From: UBA6623 sp965238125 | GTDB taxonomy: Bacteria; Acidobacteriota; Terriglobia; Bryobacterales; UBA6623 | Assembly (NCBI GenBank): GCA_965238125.1 | Contig: OZ250179.1 | Location: 3,410,001-3,474,000, forward strand | Reading direction: 5' to 3' | Length of the DNA: 64,000 nt | Part shown: in pieces, positions 18,229 through 26,157 of the stretch | Position numbering within the stretch: position 1 is the stretch's first letter | Layout of the letters: the number at the start of each line of letters is the position of its first letter | Program-made: the position numbers and the translations under genes | The notes under the pieces: generated by a model | The model's database searches: none | Told to the model about the DNA's origin: nothing | The model's input: only the letters and a program-made list of their open reading frames with translations

Positions 18229-18328
18229 TGGGGTTTAGCTTACCACCACGCGAAAGCGCCGACCCAACGTGGCGCACACGTTTAGCGTGCCGTGTCGCCA
18301 TTCTTGGCGACATAAACCGCCGTCTCGT

Positions 18329-19081
18329 CTACCGCAACAACGATCCCGCCACCAAAATCCCCCCATCGATCACCACTGTTTCGCCGGTGATCCAGGAAGC
18401 CTCGTCACTCAACAGCAAACACGAAATCCCCACCACATCCTTGGGCTCCCCAATACGCTTCATCGGATACACGTCCGACCAGGCATCTTCCTTGTCTTCC
18501 CAAACCGCCGAGGCAAACCGCGTCTTGATCAACGCCGGGGCAATCGCGTTGACGCGGACAGCCGGGGCCAGCTCCGAAGCCATCTGGCGTGTCAGGTGGG
18601 CGACCGCCGCCTTGCTGACGTTGTAAGCGCCGATCCTATGGGGATTCCTATACGCGCTGGTCGAGGCCGTATTAAGAACAGCCCCACCGTGATCCCGCAT
18701 CCGGGCTTTCCAGGCGTCTTGGATCCAACCGAGCACCGCGAAGACGTTGACCTCGAAAACCTTTTCGACGCGGCTCATCTCGGCTTCGACCAACGGGCCG
18801 TACTGCGGATTGGTGCCGGCATTATTCACCAGCAAGTCGAGAGACCCGAAAGCCTCGATCGTTTTGCGAACGGCTTCTTGGCGATGCTCGGGATCGGCGC
18901 TCGACCCCGCCACGCCGATCGCGCGATCCCCCGCGGCGAGCTCGGCCAAGGCCTCGTCGAGACCCGGTTGCTTGCGGCTTGTGATGCAGACTCTCCCACC
19001 GCGATCGAGAATGCCCCGAGCAATCGCCAGGCCTATCCCGCGCGACGCGCCGTTAAGAAGAGCTGCTTGTCCTTCGAACAT
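18329..19081 (-). CDS. Short-chain dehydrogenase/reductase
   Basis: 250 residues. The NAD(P)-binding motif is LNGASRGIGLAIAR (TGxxxGxG variant with N in place of T). NNAG, a catalytic Ser in TASTSAY, and YNVSK (Tyr/Lys) are all present, and the C-terminus DEASWITGETVVIDGGILV is classical. FabG-like enzymes act on ketones or alcohols; substrate unknown. A gaaagga ribosome site precedes the start. It is transcribed away from IS copy B. Confidence 0.9.
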   Translation of the reverse strand: MFEGQAALLNGASRGIGLAIARGILDRGGRVCITSRKQPGLDEALAELAAGDRAIGVAGSSADPEHRQEAVRKTIEAFGSLDLLVNNAGTNPQYGPLVEAEMSRVEKVFEVNVFAVLGWIQDAWKARMRDHGGAVLNTASTSAYRNPHRIGAYNVSKAAVAHLTRQMASELAPAVRVNAIAPALIKTRFASAVWEDKEDAWSDVYPMKRIGEPKDVVGISCLLLSDEASWITGETVVIDGGILVAGSLLR

Positions 19082-19228
19082 GAGTTGATCCTTTCAGGAG
19101 ACCGGAAGAGCTACGGCACCTCCCGCGCCAACCCGATAACCGGGCGAGTGGACGTCGGGCAAGTCGTGCGCGAGCTTCAAATTGTAGCGCGAACGCCGAG
19201 ACTCGGAGGCAACGTTTCTACCTCAAGC

Positions 19229-19245
19229 TTGCGCGACATAAATGC
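19229..19245 (+). repeat. Isolated ISKra4-like end fragment
   Basis: The string gcgcgacataaatgcgg matches the element's terminal repeat (GCGCGACATAAATGTGG) with one change and lies 23 bases outside the left end of copy B. It may be the scar of an earlier insertion of the same family or an older end. Confidence 0.5.
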
Positions 19246-19292
19246 GGAAAAGGGGGTATCCACTTGCGGGTGTGCGACATAAATGTGGGAAA

Positions 19293-20693
19293 TCAAGCGG
19301 CGCGGGCACGGGCCTCCCAGTAATCCTCGAACCTTCCGCTCAGCCGACAGCAGCGCAACGCGATGATGGCGTTGGCGCCGCGCACCGTCCAGAACATGCC
19401 GGAGCGCTTTAACCGCGCGCCGATCACCTTCTTGCAGCCCGCCTCGACCACTCCCGAGCCGACAAACAATCCCTGGCGGCGAAACTCGGGATACCGCATC
19501 CGCTCGGCGTTGCGCTCGAAGTAGTCCGCCTCGTTGGCGAGCAAATGGGCCGACTCCTGATTCGGCGTGGAGAACCCGCGTAAGACTTTCACCAACGCCT
19601 TGATCTTGCCTTGTTCGAGCTTGTGCAACAACCGCGCGGCCCAACGTTTCCGCCGGCGCTCATCGCTCGGGAACAGTTTCGCCGACAACTCCCACAGATG
19701 CTGCCGCGCATGGTAAAGGTCGACGATCTCGACGGCGCCGGGGAAGTGCTGATGTGCCAGGTTCCAGATCCAGGGCGCGCCGTCGCCGAGAATGACTTTC
19801 TTGCGAGCACGGCTCCAGCCCCGCCGCCAAGCTTCCGTATACAGCCGCAAGCCGAACGCCTCGGCTCCCTCGATCGCCGCGCTGTAACTGGTCGAGTTCT
19901 CGTCGCGCCGCGGCCGGCCTTGTTCGTCGGTGGTGGTTTGGGTGAAGACGCAGCCGAGTTTGACCTCGCGGGTGCGGGCCGGCCGCCCCGCAGTTTTTCC
20001 GACACGGCCGGCGGTCTCGGCGGCCACGACGGGAATGCCCGTGCCGTCCATTTCGATGTAGAGCAGGGGCACGGCGGGGGCGGCGACGTGCGGCAAGTCG
20101 AGTTGCTTGGCGCGTTGGATCGCCACTTGCTCGCGGGCTTCGATGTCGGCGCCGAGGGCCTCGGCATGGCGTTCGACGGACTTGGCGGTAACGTCGAGAC
20201 CGGCCAAGACGTCGAGTTGTTCACGGCCTTGCTCGAAAGAAGTTTCGCTGCCCACCAGCGCCATCATGCGGCGCACGCCGGGCGAGCAGGCGGTGCCTTC
20301 GATGTCGAGTTCGCGGTCGCGCGGGCTTTGTCCCCGGCGGCATGTCGAGCAGAGGTAGTAGGCGCGCTCGAAACGCACCTCGCCCACCACGGTGGTGAGT
20401 TGTTTGGGGCGAGTATCGCGGCAGCAAGCTTGTTGACCGCAGGGGCAGGGGATTCGGGACGGCACGGTCTCGGAGGACGACAGTAACTTGCTCAGCAGCG
20501 TGGTCCCGGCGCGATGCATGGTGCCGCGAACCGCCGTCTCGACGGCTTCGAGATCGAGGGGGTCGCCGCGGCGTTGGCCGCGGAAGATGACCCCGAGCAG
20601 CTGCGTCACTTCTTGGGCGACTTCGTGGCGGATGGTTTCGGCCGTTTTTTTTCCTGGGGCTTCGGGGTGTCTGCGGCGGGTCGCAGACGGCAA
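19293..20693 (-). CDS. ISKra4-family transposase (copy B)
   Basis: 466 residues with the same amino acid sequence as the transposase at 9387-10787, including the zinc-ribbon cysteines and the acidic motifs. One silent base difference was seen near 19990 (cgg versus cag on the plus strand). Because the co-encoded small protein is interrupted upstream, a frameshift fusion product could only start from the truncated remainder; the TTG start would still work. Confidence 0.88.
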   Translation of the reverse strand: MPSATRRRHPEAPGKKTAETIRHEVAQEVTQLLGVIFRGQRRGDPLDLEAVETAVRGTMHRAGTTLLSKLLSSSETVPSRIPCPCGQQACCRDTRPKQLTTVVGEVRFERAYYLCSTCRRGQSPRDRELDIEGTACSPGVRRMMALVGSETSFEQGREQLDVLAGLDVTAKSVERHAEALGADIEAREQVAIQRAKQLDLPHVAAPAVPLLYIEMDGTGIPVVAAETAGRVGKTAGRPARTREVKLGCVFTQTTTDEQGRPRRDENSTSYSAAIEGAEAFGLRLYTEAWRRGWSRARKKVILGDGAPWIWNLAHQHFPGAVEIVDLYHARQHLWELSAKLFPSDERRRKRWAARLLHKLEQGKIKALVKVLRGFSTPNQESAHLLANEADYFERNAERMRYPEFRRQGLFVGSGVVEAGCKKVIGARLKRSGMFWTVRGANAIIALRCCRLSGRFEDYWEARARAA

Positions 20694-20940
20694 ATGCTTT
20701 CGTTGACATCGAGCAATTGCCGGCTGAGTTGTTGGAAGCGATGAAACTCGGCCACCTGGCGTTCGGCCTTGCGGCGATCCGCGGGCGAAGAGAAGGTCTC
20801 AGTCACGGTCTTGCCGCTCACTTTTTTGGTGAGGCGGAAATGCGGACCATGGGGCGGTTGGTCGGGTTGGTGGCAGCGGCAATTCGGTTTGCCGCAGCGG
20901 CCGCGGGTGGCGGTAATCGAGCCGCTGCGAAAGTCTCCTA

Positions 20941-22033
20941 TTGAGTCTCGCAAAATAAAGTGACACCTTTTTGGGGTACGTACGTCTTTGTATGTATGGG
21001 AAATACAAAAGGCGTACGGCGGGATTTCGAGGCCCTGGAGAAGCGCCGTTTCAAAGCGATCCGGTTGGTCGAACAAGGCTGTAGTCAGTCCGAGACAGCG
21101 AGGCGATTGAAGGTCGCGCGGCAAAGCGTCAGCGAGTGGCTGCGACGATACCGGCGTGACGGCGAAGCCGGGTTGCGCCAGGCCGGCCGCGCCGGCCGTA
21201 AGCCGCTGTTGGACGCCGCGCAGCTCGAACGCCTCGAGGCGTTGCTGCTGGAAGGCCCCGAGGCGCACGGCTTCCCGACGCCGCTGTGGAGCTGTCCGCG
21301 GGTCGCTCGTCTGATCGGAGACGAGTTCGGCGTGCGCTATCACGAGGGCCATGTCTGGAAGATCCTGCGGGCGCTCGGTTGGAGCCCGCAACGGCCCGTC
21401 GGCAAAGCGCGGGAGCGCAACGAAGAGGCCATCCGCGGCTGGCAGCGCAAGACTTGGCCGGCCATTAAAAAAAAGCCCGCAAAGAAGAACGTACGATCGT
21501 CTTCATCGACGAAAGCGGATTGAGTCAGAAGCCGCATCGTTGCCGCACCTGGGCGCCGCGCGGCGAGACACCGGTGTTGGAGTTCAACTTCAACTGGGAC
21601 AAGCTGTCGGTGTCGGCCGGGCTGACGTTGCGCAACTTTTACTTCCGGCTCTATCCCGGCGCGATCGGCGAGCTGGAGGTCATCGACTTCCTGAAGGCTT
21701 TGGTGCGCCACATCGACGGCCCACTGCTGATCGTCTGGGACCGGCTGCCGGCGCACCGCAGCCGCCTGGTGCGGGAGTTCATCCAGCTCTCCGAGGATCA
21801 CATCGCAACGGAGTACTTGCCGCCCTATGCGCCGGAGTTGAACCCGGTGGAATACATTTGGGCGTACTGGAAGCAGCACGAGTTGCCCAACGTCTGCCCG
21901 AAGGACTACTGGGAACTCGACGAGCGCGCCCGCAAAGCGCTGCGGCGAATGCGCCGCAAACCGCGCTTGATTACCGCTTTCTGGAAACAGTCTTCTCTTT
22001 GTCTCGATTGACAGTATATTATGCGAGACTCAG
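20941..22033 (+). mobile_element. IS630-family insertion sequence inside ISKra4-like copy B
   Basis: 1093 bp. Inverted ends read TTGAGTCTCGCAAAATAAAG from the left and CTGAGTCTCGCATAATATAC from the right. The element is bounded by TA at 20939-20940 and 22034-22035; copy A shows a single TA at that point, so this is the TA target duplication characteristic of IS630. Another copy enters the window at 63584. Confidence 0.92.
20996..22011 (+). CDS. IS630-family transposase, encoded in two frames
   Basis: Frame one (20996-21523) starts MGNTKGVRRDFEALEKRR and carries a helix-turn-helix (SETARRLKVARQSVSEWLRRY). Frame two (open from about 21469 to 22011) holds the DDE catalytic core: TIVFIDESGLSQ, LLIVWDRLPAH and PELNPVEYIWAYWK. 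The switch falls at an A8 run (21467-21474): frame one reads ATT AAA AAA AAG and a -1 slip gives the second frame exactly, right after its TAA stop. A programmed -1 frameshift is therefore likely, giving one ~338-residue protein. Confidence 0.85.
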
Positions 22034-22267
22034 TAAGTGGAGGATCTCGGAGAGAATCGCGGCACGTTGTCGTTCGAGGGCAGCGAGAGATTGGGGCACG
22101 GGGCACCTCCTTATTACCTAGCGTATACATACGCAAGGAAAAACGCCACAAAAAAAGACAAACCCACAAGCTCCCACATTTATGTCGCGCACCCTCCACT
22201 TGCTTGGACCAGCCACAAGATGTAGAATTCCGGGATGGTGGAGGAGTCCGGGCCGCATCCTATTGGC

Positions 22268-22811
22268 GGCGTTGACTATCCCAGAACCCCTGCAGGAGTT
22301 CGACGATTGGTTCTCGTAGGAAGCGGCATGTCTAGCGTTTCTGCGGTGGGTTCGGTGGCGGGAGAGCTTCCGATGTCCGCAATGCGCCGGCAGCGAGGCC
22401 TGGCTGACCAATACTGGCCACCTGAAGTGTAGAAAGTGTCGGCGTCGAACCTCTCTGACGGCGGGGACGATTTTTGAACGGACGCAAAAGCCCCTGCGAG
22501 TGTGGTTTCAGACGATGTGGTACCTGACCAGCCAGAAATCCGGAGGGAGTGCGTTGGGGCTTCAGCAGGTGCTCGGTCTGGGCAGCTACCAGACAGCTTG
22601 GAGTTGGCTCCACAAGCTGCGGCGTGCGATGGTCCGGCCTGACCGGGATCGGCTCAACGGCTGTGTGGAGGTGGATGACACCTACGTCGGTGGCGAGGAA
22701 GAAGACGTGCGCGGCCGACAAACCGAAGAGAAGGCGATCGTTGTCGTCGCGGCCGAGCAGGACGGGCGGGGGATCGGCCGAATCCGGCTCCGACGGGTAC
22801 CCGATGTCTCT
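22268..22811 (+). pseudogene. Truncated IS1595-family (ISXO2-like) transposase
   Basis: After a frameshift near 22288, one frame reads LQEFDDWFS, an in-frame TAG (22317-22319), then a zinc ribbon (RCPQC..LKCRKC), SLTAGTIFERTQKPLR, WYLTSQKSGGSALGLQ, YQTAWSWLHKLRRAM and VEVDDTYVGGEEE. The sequence stops after GIGRIRLRRVPD, so the second half with the other catalytic residues is gone. It is inactive on three counts: nonsense, frameshift and 3' truncation. It begins about 65 bases outside the right end of ISKra4-like copy B. Confidence 0.85.
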
Positions 22812-23437
22812 AGCCCTCAAGGGCTAAGCCCGGTGAACTGCGGTGAACCGGGCTGCCGCGCCCCGGAGTTTGGTGCGCGGTCGCTCGGCCCGTCGCTTGC
22901 GCTCAGGGCTCTGATTCTAGTATTCGCGTTGCGAGAAGGGCCTCCAGATTTATGTATCACACGCGCAAGGAATCCGGCGCGGCAGGTCGGCAAAAAAAGG
23001 CGGGTCTACTCCACGATCGAAAGCGGTACCTGGATCATAATGGCTGCCCGGAACGGCCCGGGACGCGATAAAGCGTCTGCGGCATGGCGTCTTCTTGGAC
23101 CAGCAGACGCGTCCCGGTGCCGGCCTGCTGTTCCGCCCGTTCCGCCCGGGTCCAGGCTCGGCCCGCGCCGCCGGCGAGTTCGAAAATCTCGGGTTCCTAA
23201 AAGAACGGTTTGCTTAACAAAATTGTGAGTAGTCACTGGTCGTTTTTCTCCTTGAACAAGTCACAGTCGAACTCGAGACAATCGTCGAGCTTCAGGGTTC
23301 CAGTCGGGCTCGATGCCTAAACCCCCCTCCGATGACGGATTTTTTGTTACATTTCTTGCATCCGGCTTCTTGGTTGTGCCAAGCTGCCGGTCGCGCATCA
23401 GGGGCCGCGAATCTGGGAAAGTGGAGTCGGGGGTGGT
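22812..23437. other. Intergenic region with small palindromes and a degenerate IS end
   Basis: No gene recognised. It contains the hairpin agcccggtgaac...ggtgaaccgggct (22831-22857), a minus-strand copy of the dispersed repeat ggcccgtcgcttgcgctc (22887-22904), and near 22946 a stretch (atttatgtatcacacgcgc) faintly like the ISKra4-type terminal repeat. A short minus-strand frame around 23225-23310 could be gene debris but is too short to name. Confidence 0.45.
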
Positions 23438-24115
23438 GTGGTTTCTCGCCTGTTAGCGATAACAACGATCGTTGTCTGGGGGTTGTCGACATCAAGCGCC
23501 CGGGCGGAGGAAAACTTCTTCGCGGGCATGCTCGCCGGCATTTCGACGCTTTCAGCCGATGGGCGGTCGGTCACGCGTGGAGAGTCGATCGCGACCTCCC
23601 TCTATAAGCCGGAAAACGGGCCGCCCGTGATGGGCGTCTTCGGCGGTCATCTCTCGGACTATGTCAGCCTACAGGCCTCCTACGGCTGGAACCGCAACGA
23701 CCTCGGTCTGGTTTCCTCGAACCCGGCGGCGGGATCGGACGCGTTTTATGATCAAGCGCGACAAGCAACCCAACACACCGCGATCGCGGAGTTGATGGTC
23801 TATTTCAGAAACCGCCGAAGTCGCGTCCGTCCCTACCTCTCTGCCGGCGGAGGCGTCGTTCGGTTCGACAGCCCGGCCTCCACGATCGATTTGGTGGCCG
23901 GCTCGGCCCAACTAGCTCCAGGCGCGTTTCAGTCGAGCGATGCCGCCATTCGAGTCGCGGTCGGTATCGATGTCTTCATCAAGAATGGCTGGGCCTTCCG
24001 CTTTACCTTCGCGGAGACCATCCGCTCGAACCCCATCAGCGCGCGGTTGTCACCCCCGGGACAGCGGGGTATGGCGAACTTTCAAAACCTATTCGGCTTT
24101 GTGAAGCGGTTCTAA
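23438..24115 (+). CDS. Outer-membrane beta-barrel domain protein
   Basis: 225 residues with a GTG start at 23438. The N-terminal signal peptide (LLAITTIVVWGLSTSSARA) precedes EENFFAG. The mature part alternates polar and aromatic residues: GGHLSDYVSLQASYGWNRNDL, RVRPYLSAGGGVVRFD, AAIRVAVGIDVFIKNGWAFRFTFAETI, ending in an aromatic residue (FGFVKRF). This is the pattern of eight-stranded OmpA/OmpX-like barrels. Role unknown; probably structural or adhesive in the outer membrane. Confidence 0.8.
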   Translation: MVSRLLAITTIVVWGLSTSSARAEENFFAGMLAGISTLSADGRSVTRGESIATSLYKPENGPPVMGVFGGHLSDYVSLQASYGWNRNDLGLVSSNPAAGSDAFYDQARQATQHTAIAELMVYFRNRRSRVRPYLSAGGGVVRFDSPASTIDLVAGSAQLAPGAFQSSDAAIRVAVGIDVFIKNGWAFRFTFAETIRSNPISARLSPPGQRGMANFQNLFGFVKRF

Positions 24116-24163
24116 ACAACCTCTGACGGCCGCCGCCCAGCCGACAGTCGTTGCCGCCTACCA

Positions 24164-24465
24164 TCCTCCGAAAATCCCCCTTCGAGCGTACGACGGATTA
24201 CGGCATAGACCCTGAAATCACAAACCGAGGCAGCCGCGGAGCGGCGACGGGAGCCATAGCCCCGGGCTTCAGCCCGGGGTCCCCGCCGAAAATCACGACA
24301 AGCCCCGGATGGGGCGTAGGAGCAATCACCCGATGCAACCCGGCCAACAGGTACGTTCACCCTCTTCCTGCCGACGCCTGACACTTCGACCCTCCTTGGC
24401 CTGTATCCCGGTCTCACCCGCATTTTCATGGCGGTATTATGAATCCTGCGGATTCATAGAAACGG
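24164..24465 (+). repeat. Long interspersed repeat, copy 1 (about 302 bp)
   Basis: Shares its whole length with 38650-38950 at high identity and in the same orientation. It contains a strong palindrome CCCCGGGCTTCAGCCCGGGG (about 24260-24279) and the shared block beginning gcagccgcggagcggcgac. It lies just behind the stop of a plus-strand gene and reaches into the last few codons of the minus-strand gene at 24454. No ORF inside looks real. A shorter relative is at 41341-41467. Confidence 0.85.
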
Positions 24466-24801
24466 ACTCTTCTGAAACTGAACATAGGGGCAGTTCCCCC
24501 AGTAAATCGGAGCCGGTTCGAAATTCTCCGCCAACACGCGGGCATGGCACACGCTGCAGCAATTGAAGGTTTGCGCCGACTCGCCCAAAGCCGTGATCCG
24601 CACCAGTTCCTCGAAGACGCACAGCTTGCGGCCGGCCTGCTTGGTTTCGCCGAAGTTCAACAACCGGCCGGACTCCTGCTGCTCCTCGACCAATGCCGAG
24701 TAGACGCGCGCCTTCAGCATCGAGGAAACCGAGCCGGCGTCCCCGGGAGCATCCCGGGCAAGCTCCTCAAAGAATTCTTCCTCGGGCAAGAAACTACTCA
24801 T
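24454..24801 (-). CDS. Small Cys-containing partner of the ECF sigma factor
   Basis: 115 residues. The C-terminal part has CCSVCHARVLAENF..PIYWGNCPY, a CxxC-H cluster able to bind a metal. The start codon overlaps the sigma factor's end by 8 bases, so the two are translationally coupled. This position and the Cys/His cluster suggest an anti-sigma or sigma-associated regulator, as in zinc-binding anti-sigma factors, but no domain is recognised and there is no transmembrane helix. The last residues run into the long repeat at 24164-24465. Confidence 0.6.
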   Translation of the reverse strand: MSSFLPEEEFFEELARDAPGDAGSVSSMLKARVYSALVEEQQESGRLLNFGETKQAGRKLCVFEELVRITALGESAQTFNCCSVCHARVLAENFEPAPIYWGNCPYVQFQKSPFL

Positions 24802-25387
24802 CGAGCCACCTCCGTTTGAATTCCGATCGGGCGCGTGCCAACAACCTCTCGATCGCTTTCACCGTTTTCCCGGTCCGCTCGGCCATCTCCGCGGCCGAAC
24901 GATGTTCCCAATAACGCCACAGCAGAGCGGTGCTGTAGGTTTCCGGCAAACTGTGCAGCACCTGTTGCATCTTCCTCCCGCGGGTCTCTCTGTCCAGGTC
25001 TTCATCGATTCCCGGAGCCTCAACCAGATTCGGCTCAACGTCCTCCCCCGCCGCCAACTGCTCCGGCTCCCGCAACCTCTTGCGGTAATGGTCTTCCACC
25101 TTGTGCCGCGCAATCCCCAGCAACCAGATCTTCAACGAAGATCGGCCGCGAAAATCTTTCAGGCTCCGCCATGCGGCCAGAAAGACCTCTTGCAGCAGGT
25201 CATCGGCGAGATCCGTCCTGGGAAGCAAACGATGTCGTAGATAACCATGGATGGAATCCGCATATCGCTCGACGAACTCCGCCGTCGCCTTGCGGTCCTT
25301 GCGAAGAATCGCGGTCGCCAATTCCATCTCCGCCGCCGCGACGCGCGGCGGTTCGGGGGCAACGATCTTTTCTTGAGCCGAAATCAA
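24794..25387 (-). CDS. ECF-type RNA polymerase sigma factor
   Basis: 197 residues. Region 2: TDLADDLLQEVFLAAWRSL, then FRGRSSLKIWLLGIARHKVEDHYRKR. Region 4: LPETYSTALLWRYWEHRSAAEMAERTGKTVKAIERLLARARSEFKRR, with a clear helix-turn-helix. There is no region 1 or 3, as expected for an ECF sigma-70. It directs RNA polymerase to a regulon not visible here, probably under control of the overlapping downstream gene. It is divergent from thioredoxin with about 157 bases between, so the thioredoxin promoter lies in that gap. Confidence 0.92.
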   Translation of the reverse strand: MISAQEKIVAPEPPRVAAAEMELATAILRKDRKATAEFVERYADSIHGYLRHRLLPRTDLADDLLQEVFLAAWRSLKDFRGRSSLKIWLLGIARHKVEDHYRKRLREPEQLAAGEDVEPNLVEAPGIDEDLDRETRGRKMQQVLHSLPETYSTALLWRYWEHRSAAEMAERTGKTVKAIERLLARARSEFKRRWLDE

Positions 25388-25544
25388 AGAACGATTCCCT
25401 TTCTACTGTCATCGTCGCAAAAGCCGACCCAAATCCCCCCCCGATCACGCCACGCCGCCCCCCCTTGCCGTCGCGCATCCCCAGTGGCGGATTTTGAATC
25501 CCCGCGCCCCTTTGCTGAATCCAATAGGAAAAAGGAGAAACGAC

Positions 25545-25898
25545 ATGACACACAACGCCCACCCGTTAACTCTGACGGAAGAGAATTTCAAACGAGAAGT
25601 GCTCGAGAGTGAACTGCCCGTGCTGGTGGATTTCTGGGCCGCTTGGTGCGGTCCCTGTAGGGCGCTGAGTCCGCTGGTCGAGGAACTCGCCGAGGAGTAC
25701 GCCGGCCGCGCCAAAGTCGGAAAGCTCAATGTCGATGAGCATCCCGGCGTGGCGGCAAAATACGGTATCCGTTCGATCCCCACGCTGCTGGTCTTCCAAA
25801 ACGGCGAAGTTATCGACAGCGCGATTGGCGCGGTTCCCAAAAGCGTGCTTCAAGGCAAGCTCGACGCCCTGGCTTCGGCGCCGGTCGCATCCGCCTAG
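25545..25898 (+). CDS. trxA: Thioredoxin
   Basis: 117 residues with the active site WAAWCGPCRA (Cys35, Cys38), the buried Asp in VLVDFWA, and the cis-proline in RSIPTLLVF. ATG at 25545 is preceded by aaaggagaaa. A cytoplasmic disulfide reductase, since no signal peptide is visible. Its position beside a sigma factor with a Cys-rich partner raises the possibility of a redox response, but this is only context. Confidence 0.95.
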   Translation: MTHNAHPLTLTEENFKREVLESELPVLVDFWAAWCGPCRALSPLVEELAEEYAGRAKVGKLNVDEHPGVAAKYGIRSIPTLLVFQNGEVIDSAIGAVPKSVLQGKLDALASAPVASA

Positions 25899-25948
25899 CC
25901 TGAAACTTCAATATGCCCCACCGGCCCACATTACCGACGACCTGCTCC

Positions 25949-26034
25949 TCGGCGCCCAAACCGAGCCGCGACCGTCAGGGAGCGGTATCCGATGAGGCCC
26001 TTCAACCCCAAAGGAAAGCGGCGGGAGCACGATC
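25949..26034 (+). repeat. Dispersed repeat with gagccgcg...agcggtat core, copy 1
   Basis: cggcgcccaaaccgagccgc then gaccgtcagggagcggtatc. Related copies are at 46404-46460 and 47823-47912, all in the same orientation in gaps next to genes. Similarity covers about 55-90 bases with indels. Another interspersed family of this genome. Confidence 0.65.
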
Positions 26035-26157
26035 CAACGCAGAGCCACGCCCCCCCACCCGAGCCGCGCCGTCCCACGGCGCGGTCTTCCGGGAACCTCC
26101 CGACCCAGTTTCTCCCCCGAACGACCCGGCCCCGCCGGTGGCCCCGCTAACCGGCGG

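Larger units (their letters stand above)
20606..22101 (-). pseudogene. ISKra4-like small gene split by IS630
   Basis: The first ~22 codons (MPQSLAALERQRAAILSEIL) lie at about 22036-22101 and the remainder (GDFRSGSITATRGRCGKPNC onward) at 20606-20938. The IS630 element at 20941-22033 and its TA duplication separate them. Copy A at 11030-11045 shows the uninterrupted sequence. Confidence 0.85.
19268..22194 (-). mobile_element. ISKra4-like insertion sequence, copy B, interrupted by IS630
   Basis: Outer ends carry the same terminal repeats as copy A and are flanked by the 9-bp direct repeat TCCACTTGC (19259-19267 and 22195-22203). Total length is 2927 bp because a 1093-bp IS630 element plus a duplicated TA sits inside; without it the length is 1832 bp, equal to copy A. 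The transposase gene is intact, but the upstream small gene is split. Confidence 0.92.

Noticed and set aside
24500..24535. tRNA-like T-loop (ggttcgaaattc)
   Set aside because: No anticodon arm or acceptor stem can be formed around it, and it lies in a coding region.
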